From NCBI GenBank assembly GCA_045538305.1, contig JAZSRC010000087.1:1-62111 (forward strand): 62,111 nucleotides of DNA. The letters are read 5' to 3'. How positions within the stretch are numbered: the stretch's first letter is position 1; every line of letters begins with the position of its first letter. Positions 26,338-34,346 of the stretch are shown piece by piece. A program made the position numbers and the translations under genes. Source of the DNA: SFHK01 sp045538305. Its GTDB lineage: Bacteria > Bacillota > Clostridia > Christensenellales > Aristaeellaceae. The notes below the pieces were generated by a model, which worked only from the letters and a program-made list of their open reading frames with translations, had not been told where the DNA came from and made no database searches.

Positions 26338-26874
26338 ATGACAGAATTTCGCGGAACAACCATCTGCGCCGTAATGAGAAACGGTGAAATCGCCATTGCC
26401 GGAGACGGTCAGGTTACCATGGGCGAAAGTGTAGTTATGAAAAACGGCGCGAAAAAGGTACGAAGAATCTACGACGGTAAAGTTGTTATAGGCTTTGCCG
26501 GTTCCGTCGCCGATGCATTCGCTCTGAGTGAAAAATTCGAAACAAAGCTTACTCAATTTTCCGGTAATCTTCAGCGTGCCGCCGTTGAGCTTGCTCAGGA
26601 CTGGCGCATGAACAAGGAAATGAGGCAGCTGCAAGCCCTTATGCTGGCAGCAGACAAATCCAATCTCTTAATGATTTCCGGAACCGGTGAGGTTATTGAA
26701 CCGGATGACGGAATCCTCGCTATCGGAAGCGGTGGAAATTTTGCATTGGCAGCTGCCCGCGCGCTTATGGAAAACACGGATCTTACAGCGCATGAAATTG
26801 CCGATAAGGCGCTTCACATTGCCGCTTCCATCTGCGTGTATACCAATGATCACATCATCGTAGAGGTAGTTTGA
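26338..26874 (+). CDS. hslV: ATP-dependent protease subunit HslV (ClpQ)
   Basis: Proteolytic subunit of the HslUV (ClpYQ) two-ring protease. 178 residues. The core TTICAVMRNGEIAIAGDGQV and GFAGSVADAFALSEKFE is unmistakable. In E. coli the mature N-terminal Thr is the nucleophile; here the aligned Thr is residue 7, behind a five-residue extension, with another Thr at residue 2. Bacillus ClpQ has a similar extension with Ser at residue 2 and was reported to be an N-terminal serine protease. Which residue acts here is open. GGAGG lies upstream. It is followed at once by hslU. Confidence 0.96.
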   Translation: MTEFRGTTICAVMRNGEIAIAGDGQVTMGESVVMKNGAKKVRRIYDGKVVIGFAGSVADAFALSEKFETKLTQFSGNLQRAAVELAQDWRMNKEMRQLQALMLAADKSNLLMISGTGEVIEPDDGILAIGSGGNFALAAARALMENTDLTAHEIADKALHIAASICVYTNDHIIVEVV

Positions 26875-26876
26875 AT

Positions 26877-28241
26877 ATGAATACGCTTACCCCCAAACAA
26901 ATTGTACGTGAACTCGACCGCTACATTATCGGCCAGAATGAAGCCAAGCGCGCTGTCGCAGTCGCACTTCGAAACCGTTATCGTCGAATGCAGCTTCCCG
27001 ATGAAATCCGCGAGGAAGTTACCCCCAAGAATATACTGATGGTAGGCCCTACCGGCGTTGGTAAAACCGAAATCGCCAGACGCCTTGCAAAGCTTGTGGA
27101 CGCACCGTTTGTAAAGGTAGAAGCCACCAAGTTTACCGAGGTTGGCTATGTAGGCCGCGACGTTGAATCGATCATCCGCGATCTTACCGAAGCTTCCATC
27201 CGTCTTGTTAAAAACCAACAGACTCAGCTGGTGCATGATCTGGCGGCACAGGCTGCAGAGAACAGAATTGTCGAGCTGATCGTAAAGCCCATCAAAAAGA
27301 AAACCAATCCGATTGATGTAATCCTCGGAAATCATCCAAAGGAGCCTGACCTCCCCGCAGAGGAAAAGCAAAAGCTTTCCACCCGCAGAGAAGACGTTCG
27401 AAAGGCGCTTCAGAACGGCGAGCTTGAGGAAATGCTTGTTGATGTAGAAGTTGAAGAAATCACCCCCAGAAGCGATATCCCAGGTATGGATATGAACATG
27501 AACGATGTGCTGGGTTCCATGCTGCCCAAAAAGACGAAGATCCGCAAGGTTCCCGTCAAGGAAGCACGTCGAATCCTCACAGCGGAAGAAGAAAACACCA
27601 TGGTTGACATGGATGCGGTATATACCGAAGCGATTACGCGTGTAGAGCAGCATGGCATCGTATTCTTGGACGAACTTGATAAGGTAGCCGGGCGCGGATC
27701 CGGCCATGGGCCTGATGTTTCACGCGAAGGAGTGCAAAGAGACATTCTTCCGATCGTTGAGGGCTCTACCGTAACCACCAAATACGGACCTGTGCGCACG
27801 GATCATATTCTGTTTATCGCTGCAGGCGCATTCCACCTTTCAAAGGTTACCGACCTTATTCCCGAGCTTCAGGGTCGCTTCCCGGTTCGTGTGAACCTCA
27901 ATCCTCTGACGCTTGACGACTATAAGCGCATACTGACGCAGCCGGAGAACGCCTTGATTCGTCAGTATCAGTCTCTGATGAAGGTAGACGGTGTTGACCT
28001 GCAATTCGATGAAAGCGCAACGGACGCAATTGCCGAATACGCATGGCGCGCCAACGAAAACAGCGAAAACATCGGCGCAAGAAGGCTGCATACCGTGCTT
28101 GAACAGATTTTGAATGACATCGCATTCAACGCCGGCGGCGGTGATGCGCCCGAAATCGAGGTCCGCATAAATGCCGAATATGTAAAAAGTCAGATCTCCG
28201 GTGAAGTTCGTGACGCCGACCTTCACAAATATATCCTCTGA
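26877..28241 (+). CDS. hslU: ATP-dependent protease ATPase subunit HslU (ClpY)
   Basis: AAA+ unfoldase of the HslUV protease. 454 residues from the ATG at 26877, two bases after the hslV stop, with GAGG ten bases upstream inside hslV. It has ELDRYIIGQNEAKRAVAVAL, Walker A GPTGVGKTE, the pore loop TEVGYVGRDVES, an intermediate domain at about 110-235, Walker B VFLDELDK, and the C-terminal HKYIL tail that docks into HslV. In Bacillus codY follows; here it is absent and a promoter plus hairpin leads into the nucleotidyltransferase gene. Confidence 0.97.
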   Translation: MNTLTPKQIVRELDRYIIGQNEAKRAVAVALRNRYRRMQLPDEIREEVTPKNILMVGPTGVGKTEIARRLAKLVDAPFVKVEATKFTEVGYVGRDVESIIRDLTEASIRLVKNQQTQLVHDLAAQAAENRIVELIVKPIKKKTNPIDVILGNHPKEPDLPAEEKQKLSTRREDVRKALQNGELEEMLVDVEVEEITPRSDIPGMDMNMNDVLGSMLPKKTKIRKVPVKEARRILTAEEENTMVDMDAVYTEAITRVEQHGIVFLDELDKVAGRGSGHGPDVSREGVQRDILPIVEGSTVTTKYGPVRTDHILFIAAGAFHLSKVTDLIPELQGRFPVRVNLNPLTLDDYKRILTQPENALIRQYQSLMKVDGVDLQFDESATDAIAEYAWRANENSENIGARRLHTVLEQILNDIAFNAGGGDAPEIEVRINAEYVKSQISGEVRDADLHKYIL

Positions 28242-28250
28242 CAGTATAAA
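28222..28250 (+). promoter_or_regulatory. Candidate promoter inside the hslU 3' end for the nucleotidyltransferase gene
   Basis: TTCACA (28222-28227), 17-base spacer, TATAAA (28245-28250); each hexamer matches five of six. The RNA start is predicted near 28257, inside the 5' arm of the hairpin at 28254-28264. Confidence 0.55.
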
Positions 28251-28253
28251 ATC

Positions 28254-28305
28254 AAACCTCCCTGCACAGAATACTTTAAGAAGTTTCTGCTCAGGGAGGT
28301 TTTTT
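28254..28305 (+). terminator. Terminator-like hairpin that contains the next gene's ribosome binding site
   Basis: AAACCTCCCTG (28254-28264) pairs perfectly with CAGGGAGGTTT (28292-28302), with an inner CAGAA/TTCTG helix (28267-28271 with 28285-28289). A run of six T (28300-28305) follows and abuts the ATG at 28306. The GGGAGG binding site lies in the 3' arm. It can serve as terminator of the hslU operon and as a block to translation of the next gene. Confidence 0.85.
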
Positions 28306-30633
28306 ATGCTCGGTATCATTATGGCAGGCGGCAGCGGCGAACGGCTCAGGCCGCTTACATGCACCTGTCCGAAGCCCATGCTTCCGCTTTTGGACAGACC
28401 GCTTCTCTACTATGCATTTGATCTTCTGAAAAAGCATGGCGTCACAAAATCTGCCGTAACCCTTGGCTATCTTCCCGATCCGATCATGGACGAATTTGGC
28501 GACGGTAGTGAAATCGGTATGGAGCTATCGTACTTTATTGAAAAAGAACCGCTTGGAACAGCAGGCGGAGTCAAGCAAGCAAATCAATTTCTGAATGAAA
28601 CTTTTTGCGTGCTTTCCGGCGACGGCATCACCGATATTGATCTGGGCGAAGCATATCGCTTTCATAAATCAAACAGCGCGCTTGCCACCATGGTACTAAC
28701 GCGCGTTCCCAACCCCACCGAATACGGTCTTGTCGAAATCGATGATAAAGGCCGCGTACTGTCATTTTCTGAAAAACCGTCATGGGGCAGCGTAGTGTCG
28801 GACACTGTAAACACCGGTATATACATTTTGGAACCTGAAGCGCTTGACAGAGTTCCCAATCATTCGCCTTTTGACTTTGGTAAGGATCTTTTTCCCTTGC
28901 TTCTTCGGGAAGGCGAGCCCGTTTATGGATATGTATCGGATGCATACTGGTGCGATATCGGCGATATAGAAGCCTATCAGAAAGCACATGAGGATGCACT
29001 TTCTGGGCGTATATCCTCTATTGAGATACCACAAGACGGAATCATCCGCATGAACGGAGTTTTCATCGATGAAAGAGCACAGATTTCAGGGCCAGTCTTT
29101 ATTGGTCGGGGCGCCAGAATTGAAAAGGATACTTTTATATCCCCCTATTGCGTCATCGGAAGAAATGCGTTCATTGAAGAAGGCGCAACGGTAAAGCGCA
29201 GCATATTGTTTGACGGCGCTCATGTGAAAAAAGGCGCTCAGATCAGAAAATGCATTCTCTCCGCACGCGCCATAGTTTCAGAGGGCGGAAGTGCATATGA
29301 AGGCGCGGTAATCGGTGAAAAAAGTGAAATTGGGAAGCGGTCTTGCGTACAGCAGGGCGTACGCATATGGCCAGGCAAATCCATTCCGGATGCAACTTGT
29401 ATCAATGATAATATCGTTTGGGGCACGCGCAATCATCGATCGTTTGACGGCGGAACCATACGCGCAGAAACGCCTGAGGAAGCCGCGCGGGCGGGACGGG
29501 CAATTGCATGGAAAATGGAATTAAAAACAGCATTGGTAGGTAAAAGCGCTTCTTCCGTATCTGCATCTCAGGCGCTTGCACTTTCCTCCGGTTTAGCAGC
29601 CGGCGGCGTTCAGGTATATGAAACCGGAGAATGCACTCTCCCCCAGCTGCGTCATGCATTGAGCCAGTTTTCTCTGGATGCCGCGATTTACGCGCTGGGC
29701 GACTCTGTAACGCCGATCAGACGCGATCAGACGTATTTAACCGTCTCCGAAAAGCGCGCGCTGGAAGCCGCCCTATGCCGTCAGGATATGCCCAGACCAT
29801 ACAGCGGAATTACAAAGCACGTACAGCGAGCAGGACGGTTGGATCTTAGCTACCTTGCATATCTGAAAAGCGCAGCGTTTGGAAGCATTCGTAGAATTCA
29901 TGCGGCAGTATTTGCGCAGCGCGAGCAGCTCTTGTACCTTGCTGATCATGCATTCAGGGATTGCGGTTTTATTGCCCGGGTAGAATGGGAAGAGGAAATG
30001 ATGGAACTTGGCAGCCATGAAGTCGGTATCTATCTGTCATCAGATGGCGAATCATGTCTTTTTGCCGATGAAAACGGAAGACTCGATGATCAAGAGAACG
30101 AAATGCTTATTTCATGGGCAATCTCCGAAAGCGGAGAGAAAACGATCTATGCGCCGCCTGCAGCCACACGCTCGCTGGATGTACTGGCGAATAATATGGA
30201 TATCTGCGTCAAATATGCAGCTTCTTCCAAAGATACATGGGCAAGGGAACTGCGCAAAAAATCCCCCTTCCAGTTTTCTATGCGCACCGACGGATTGTTT
30301 CTGGCGCTGAATATACTATCAAATCTGAATGAAAAGGAATTGTCCTTATCCGATTTCAGAAAACGAATGCCACATATCATTCGCCTTAAGCAGGAGATTC
30401 CCATTGATTTCAAAAAACGTGGTCGTGCCATGCGAAGAATGCGCACCTATACACCGCAGGATTATGAACGAGACGAGTGGTTTTTTAAAGGAAAAAACGG
30501 ATGCGCATGGATTGCGCTGGATGACGAAAAACCGCTTTGTACAGTGACTGCTGAAAGCTATAAACAGGAGTTTGCCAGTGAAATCTGTGATCTGTTTACA
30601 AACATGGTAATTGAAGCCTCGAATGACGAATGA
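28306..30633 (+). CDS. Sugar-1-phosphate nucleotidyltransferase fused to left-handed beta-helix and degenerate phosphohexomutase domains
   Basis: 775 residues. Residues 1-235 form a nucleotidyltransferase with MAGGSGERLRPLTCTCPKPM, LSGDGITDIDL and YWCDIGDIEAY, close to mannose-1-phosphate guanylyltransferases. Residues 250-375 contain hexapeptide repeats (VFIGRGARIEKDTFISPYCV). Residues 390-775 align in order with alpha-D-phosphohexomutases but lack the phosphoserine loop TASHNP (YALGDSVTP stands there), and the metal loop DGDGDR reads SSDGES. The mutase part is therefore probably inactive. Similar fusions with degraded mutase domains occur in cyanobacteria and other Firmicutes, from memory. 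It probably makes a GDP- or other NDP-hexose in the cytoplasm. The start is fixed by the family N-terminus. Confidence 0.85.
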   Translation: MLGIIMAGGSGERLRPLTCTCPKPMLPLLDRPLLYYAFDLLKKHGVTKSAVTLGYLPDPIMDEFGDGSEIGMELSYFIEKEPLGTAGGVKQANQFLNETFCVLSGDGITDIDLGEAYRFHKSNSALATMVLTRVPNPTEYGLVEIDDKGRVLSFSEKPSWGSVVSDTVNTGIYILEPEALDRVPNHSPFDFGKDLFPLLLREGEPVYGYVSDAYWCDIGDIEAYQKAHEDALSGRISSIEIPQDGIIRMNGVFIDERAQISGPVFIGRGARIEKDTFISPYCVIGRNAFIEEGATVKRSILFDGAHVKKGAQIRKCILSARAIVSEGGSAYEGAVIGEKSEIGKRSCVQQGVRIWPGKSIPDATCINDNIVWGTRNHRSFDGGTIRAETPEEAARAGRAIAWKMELKTALVGKSASSVSASQALALSSGLAAGGVQVYETGECTLPQLRHALSQFSLDAAIYALGDSVTPIRRDQTYLTVSEKRALEAALCRQDMPRPYSGITKHVQRAGRLDLSYLAYLKSAAFGSIRRIHAAVFAQREQLLYLADHAFRDCGFIARVEWEEEMMELGSHEVGIYLSSDGESCLFADENGRLDDQENEMLISWAISESGEKTIYAPPAATRSLDVLANNMDICVKYAASSKDTWARELRKKSPFQFSMRTDGLFLALNILSNLNEKELSLSDFRKRMPHIIRLKQEIPIDFKKRGRAMRRMRTYTPQDYERDEWFFKGKNGCAWIALDDEKPLCTVTAESYKQEFASEICDLFTNMVIEASNDE

Positions 30634-30666
30634 AAAAAGCAGCGGATGCTTCTCCGCTGCTTTCTC
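30633..30666. terminator. Bidirectional terminator between convergent genes
   Basis: An 11-bp stem AAAGCAGCGGA / TCCGCTGCTTT (30636-30646 with 30653-30663) with A-rich and T-rich flanks. It serves the nucleotidyltransferase gene (+) and the secreted-protein gene (-). Confidence 0.85.
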
Positions 30667-30668
30667 TC

Positions 30669-32039
30669 TTAAAAACCGTATTTCTGCAAATAATCGGAAA
30701 GACTCTGTACTTCCTGCTTTACATTTTCAGATAATGTCGCAAGGAACTTTTGCGAATCCGCTAACAGCTGCTCAAGAGTATAATCTATATTCACACTCAT
30801 TCGGACAACCGGCTTTTTCCCGTCTCCTACAATGGCCTTTTCGGCTTCGGCTTCCATTTTCTGAAATGAAGTATTGGCGCTTACGCTGATTCCCTTATTG
30901 GTCGTTACGGTTAGCTTTCCGCTTTCCGTTTTATCAAATTCATCTTTTTCAATAACGCCGTTATAGTTTATCATTGCCTGTACGCCTGTTATGCAGGAAG
31001 TGATCCAGAGATTTCTGAAGGTTTCTTCATCCGTCGAATAAGAAAAGTTCACTTCGTTCATATCGGTAGCGTCGGCAAACGCAAACATGCCTTCGCATTT
31101 TCTTACATTCGTATCCTCTTCCTGCCCGAAGTAATAAAGAAGCATGAACTTTACATCTTCATCTGAGAGCACGCCTACTTCCATATACTCTTCAAAGCGA
31201 TCCACGCCTGCCTCAAGGGTTACATAGACTCTGATTACACGTCCGTCGTCAAGTTCAATGGGAACAACAGCATATGCTGCAGGGGCATCTCCTGTAATTA
31301 CCTCCAAATAAACAGGAAACAGCGTCTCTTCTCCGTTTTTGCAGGTAAGATCGATAAACGCCATACTATCGCTATAATACATCCCGCCGTCCACCGTCAG
31401 CTGATACTCCTGAAGCATCTGGCTGATAAGTTGCCCTAATTCTCCTTGTACATACCCCTGTTCTGAAAGCGAAGCTATCGTAACAGCATAGCCATCAACG
31501 ATATTCGCAATATCCGTTATCAACTTTTCGATTGTGTTTTCATCATAAGAAAGCGTAGCTTTCTTGGCTGTTATCGCCTCGCTTGTGATGGTTGAGATTT
31601 CTTCTTCCGGGTAGGAGGCTCCATCCTTAAGCGCATCAGTAAGTACCTGATACAGGTTTCTGATTTGATCGCCAAGCGAAAGGCTTTCATATTCTGCCTT
31701 CTGAGTAGCTTCACTTTCTTCTTCCCCTATCATTTCACTTTGAGAAAGCTGATAGATATTCTTAAAGCCTTCCGCCGTCAATAGCAGATTATCTCCCTGT
31801 TTTTCGAATACGATCTCCGTTTCGGAAGAATCCGTTATGGCAGAAAGAACGCTTTGAACAAAATCTCCCTCCGATAAAAAGGAGAATGCAATAGTAAGCC
31901 CCGGAAAATCATAAACGCCCGTTCCATCCGAAAAACTAGGATCGGAAACAGAAAAGCATTTCTGCTCGGCTGCGAAAGCGGAAAGCGCGCAGGAAATCAT
32001 TATGAACGCCATTGCAAGCGCAATAACCCTTTTAAGCAT
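30669..32039 (-). CDS. Secreted protein of unknown function
   Basis: 456 residues with a clear signal peptide (residues 1-23, cleavage after AFA, no lipobox) and no other membrane helix. The mature protein is acidic, with mixed alpha/beta character and a Glu-rich stretch near 100-115 (GEEESEATQKAEYE). I recognise no domain. The C-terminal segment (VRMSVNIDYTLEQLLADSQK) may be helical. GGAGG lies upstream. It is a single-gene unit with its own extended -10 promoter and a terminator. Two further orphan secreted proteins (53382-54275 and 55187-56197) occur in the window, but I see no sequence similarity among them. Confidence 0.8.
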   Translation of the reverse strand: MLKRVIALAMAFIMISCALSAFAAEQKCFSVSDPSFSDGTGVYDFPGLTIAFSFLSEGDFVQSVLSAITDSSETEIVFEKQGDNLLLTAEGFKNIYQLSQSEMIGEEESEATQKAEYESLSLGDQIRNLYQVLTDALKDGASYPEEEISTITSEAITAKKATLSYDENTIEKLITDIANIVDGYAVTIASLSEQGYVQGELGQLISQMLQEYQLTVDGGMYYSDSMAFIDLTCKNGEETLFPVYLEVITGDAPAAYAVVPIELDDGRVIRVYVTLEAGVDRFEEYMEVGVLSDEDVKFMLLYYFGQEEDTNVRKCEGMFAFADATDMNEVNFSYSTDEETFRNLWITSCITGVQAMINYNGVIEKDEFDKTESGKLTVTTNKGISVSANTSFQKMEAEAEKAIVGDGKKPVVRMSVNIDYTLEQLLADSQKFLATLSENVKQEVQSLSDYLQKYGF

Positions 32040-32071
32040 GTTTTATCCTCCAAGCTGCATTAGGATAATTC

Positions 32072-32100
32072 ATTATACCACAAAACCGGCATAAAGAAAA
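32072..32100 (-). promoter_or_regulatory. Extended -10 promoter of the secreted-protein gene
   Basis: TATAAT (32072-32077) preceded by TG, with a weak -35-like TTTTCT (32095-32100) at 17 bases. The -35 overlaps the U-tract of the araB terminator. Confidence 0.65.
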
Positions 32101-32130
32101 CAGGCGCAGAAGGATTTCTCCCTCTGCACC
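32096..32130 (-). terminator. Intrinsic terminator after araB
   Basis: Stem 32103-32113 with 32120-32130 (11 bp, two G-U pairs), followed on the minus strand by TGTTTTC. Confidence 0.75.
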
Positions 32131-32143
32131 ATCCGTTCAAGTT

Positions 32144-33805
32144 TTATGCGTTCTGATCCTTTTTAATTTCCTTCAGGCGCTTCATAACATCATTGTCTCC
32201 GCGTCCGAAATAATCGTGCAGACGGCGGTATTCGGCATACAGTTTATCGTATACAGCGCTGTTTGCAGGGTTCGGCTTATACACGATGGGCAGCGTTCCG
32301 CCCATTTCTTTTGCTGCATCTTCAATGGAATCATATCCGCCATTTTCTTTTCCGGCTGCCACTGCGCCAAACATTGCGCTGCCGAGAGCAGGCGTTTGGG
32401 TGGAACGGGCAATGCGGATTTCGCGCTTTAATACATCGGCATAGACCTGCATCAGGAAAGGATTCTTCTGAGAGATTCCACCGCAGGCATACAGTCCTTC
32501 AATTTCCACGCCACTCGTTTCAAACGTATCTATGATCACGCGCGTACCATACGCCGTAGATTCGATCAGAGCGCGGTACATATCCTCAGGCTTCGTTGTC
32601 AGTGTCATTCCAAGCATCATACCGGTAAGGTCGACGTCTACCAGGACCGAACGGTTACCGTTCCACCAATCCAGAGCCAGCAGTCCGTTTTCGCCCGGCT
32701 TCTGGTTTTCGCAAAGTTTTGTAAGATACTGATGCGAATTCAGGCCTTCAGCCTTTGCTTTTTCGGCATAATCCGCCGGGAAACAATTATCTACAAACCA
32801 GTTGAAGTGATCGCCTACACAGCTTTGTCCTGCTTCATAGCCCATAAGGCCGGGAATAACGCCGTCCTCTACCACGCCGCACATACCGGGTACAATGTGT
32901 TCCTCATCGCCCAGCATAATATGGCATGTAGACGTTCCCATAATCATGAGCATCTGTCCTTTTTGGGTAAGACCTGCCGGCGGCAGGGAAACATGCGCAT
33001 CAACATTCGAAACCGCAACGGCAACTGTAGGATTCAGGCCCATCATTTTGGCCATTTCTTCAGTAAGCGTACCCGCTTTGCTGCCGATGGGATAGATTGT
33101 TGTGTTCAGCTTATCCTCTACAACGTTTTCAAGCTTCGGATGACACGCCTTGAAAAACTCCTTAGAGGGATAGCCATCCTTCTTATGCCAGATTGCCTTG
33201 TAACCGGCCATGCAGCTGTTGCGGGCTTCCACGCCCGTCATGCGCATGACTACCCAGTCTCCCGCTTCCATAAAGCGATCGATCTCATCGTATAATGCCG
33301 GATCTTCTTCCACTACCTGCCAGATTTTCGGGAACATCCATTCGGAGGAAATCTTTCCGCCGTAACGGGCAAGAAATTTTTCGCCTCTTTCTTCGGCAAT
33401 GGCATTCAGGCGATTGGCCTGATCCTGAGCGGCGTGATGCTTCCACAGCTTTATATACGCATGCGGATTTTCCGGATACTTCCAGCACATCGGATCGCCG
33501 TTTTTATCTACGGCCACCATGGTGCAAGCCGTAAAATCGATTCCGATTCCGATAACATCGTCCTTATTGACGCCAGCATTTTTCATAGCGGCGGGCACAG
33601 TTACCTGAAGCGCTTCCAGATAATCGTCGGGATGCTCAAGCGCCCAGTCGGGCTTAAGCTTAAGACCGCACGGCAGCGCTTCATCCATTACCGCATGACG
33701 GTACTCGTAAACCGCTTCGCCAAGCTCTCTTCCGGTTCCAACCTCCGCAACCAGCGCGCGCGCCGACAGCGTTCCGTAATCGATACCGATAGTGTATTTC
33801 GCCAT
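32144..33805 (-). CDS. araB: Ribulokinase (FGGY family)
   Basis: 553 residues, the normal AraB length. The first ATPase-fold motif is GIDYGTLSARALV, and IGIGIDFTACTMVAVD matches the AraB active-site segment. MIMGTSTCHIML and YACGGISQKNPFLMQVYADV are the C-terminal FGGY blocks. It phosphorylates L-ribulose in arabinose breakdown. No araA, araD or transporter genes lie nearby, so the pathway must be encoded elsewhere or the enzyme used differently. GGAGG lies upstream of the ATG. I found no convincing promoter or operator in the 101-base gap before it. High GC3 compared with neighbours suggests good expression. Confidence 0.92.
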   Translation of the reverse strand: MAKYTIGIDYGTLSARALVAEVGTGRELGEAVYEYRHAVMDEALPCGLKLKPDWALEHPDDYLEALQVTVPAAMKNAGVNKDDVIGIGIDFTACTMVAVDKNGDPMCWKYPENPHAYIKLWKHHAAQDQANRLNAIAEERGEKFLARYGGKISSEWMFPKIWQVVEEDPALYDEIDRFMEAGDWVVMRMTGVEARNSCMAGYKAIWHKKDGYPSKEFFKACHPKLENVVEDKLNTTIYPIGSKAGTLTEEMAKMMGLNPTVAVAVSNVDAHVSLPPAGLTQKGQMLMIMGTSTCHIMLGDEEHIVPGMCGVVEDGVIPGLMGYEAGQSCVGDHFNWFVDNCFPADYAEKAKAEGLNSHQYLTKLCENQKPGENGLLALDWWNGNRSVLVDVDLTGMMLGMTLTTKPEDMYRALIESTAYGTRVIIDTFETSGVEIEGLYACGGISQKNPFLMQVYADVLKREIRIARSTQTPALGSAMFGAVAAGKENGGYDSIEDAAKEMGGTLPIVYKPNPANSAVYDKLYAEYRRLHDYFGRGDNDVMKRLKEIKKDQNA

Positions 33806-33906
33806 TGGTCAATTCCTCCTTACGTCGTTTCCGCGGGCAAGCATGCGCATATACCCAATTGAGCGCCAATAAAACCAAAAGGCATGAATAACGGGATCAT
33901 CGCGTT

Positions 33907-34344
33907 TTACGCGTGCCTTCCTCCGTTATTTACGATATTCTCCATGCACAAAAACAGCTTTTTTGCGCATTCCTCATAGGCCTTTCTACCTTGCATATAC
34001 GGATCCGGGATATCGCCCGGTACGCCTGCATATTCGCAAAGCATATAAACATTCTCCGTATCCAATATTCTTTTCGACGAAAGATATGTTTCTTCCTCCA
34101 TACAGAGCACAATATTATCATTTATGTCAATGTCTGAAAGCAAACGACTTTTGTGGTTCGTAAGATCAATACCATTTTCACGCATAACAGAAATGGCCTC
34201 GGGATTTGCCGATGAACCGTTCATCGCATATACGCCGGCAGATGCCGATTCGGTATTCAGCCTTCCTGCTGCAATCTTATTCATGATTGCTTCCGCCATC
34301 GGACTTCTGCAGGTATTTCCCATGCATACAAACAGAAACTTCAA
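33907..34344 (-). CDS. ywlE: Low-molecular-weight phosphatase, YwlE-type protein arginine phosphatase
   Basis: 145 residues. The P-loop is CMGNTCRSP with nucleophile Cys7, and the general acid lies in DIPDPY near 118. Thr11 occupies the place where tyrosine phosphatases have a bulky Ile or Val; in Bacillus YwlE this threonine gives specificity for phosphoarginine. The TTG start at 34344 is firm, with GAGG seven bases upstream and the family N-terminus MKFLFVCMGN. It starts two bases after the ywlC stop, so they are coupled, as in Bacillus. No McsB kinase gene is in the window. Confidence 0.9.
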   Translation of the reverse strand: MKFLFVCMGNTCRSPMAEAIMNKIAAGRLNTESASAGVYAMNGSSANPEAISVMRENGIDLTNHKSRLLSDIDINDNIVLCMEEETYLSSKRILDTENVYMLCEYAGVPGDIPDPYMQGRKAYEECAKKLFLCMENIVNNGGRHA

Positions 34345-34346
34345 CG

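Noticed and set aside
33806..33906. An AraR operator or promoter upstream of araB.
   Set aside because: No recognisable palindromic operator and no pair of hexamers at proper spacing was found in the 101-base gap.
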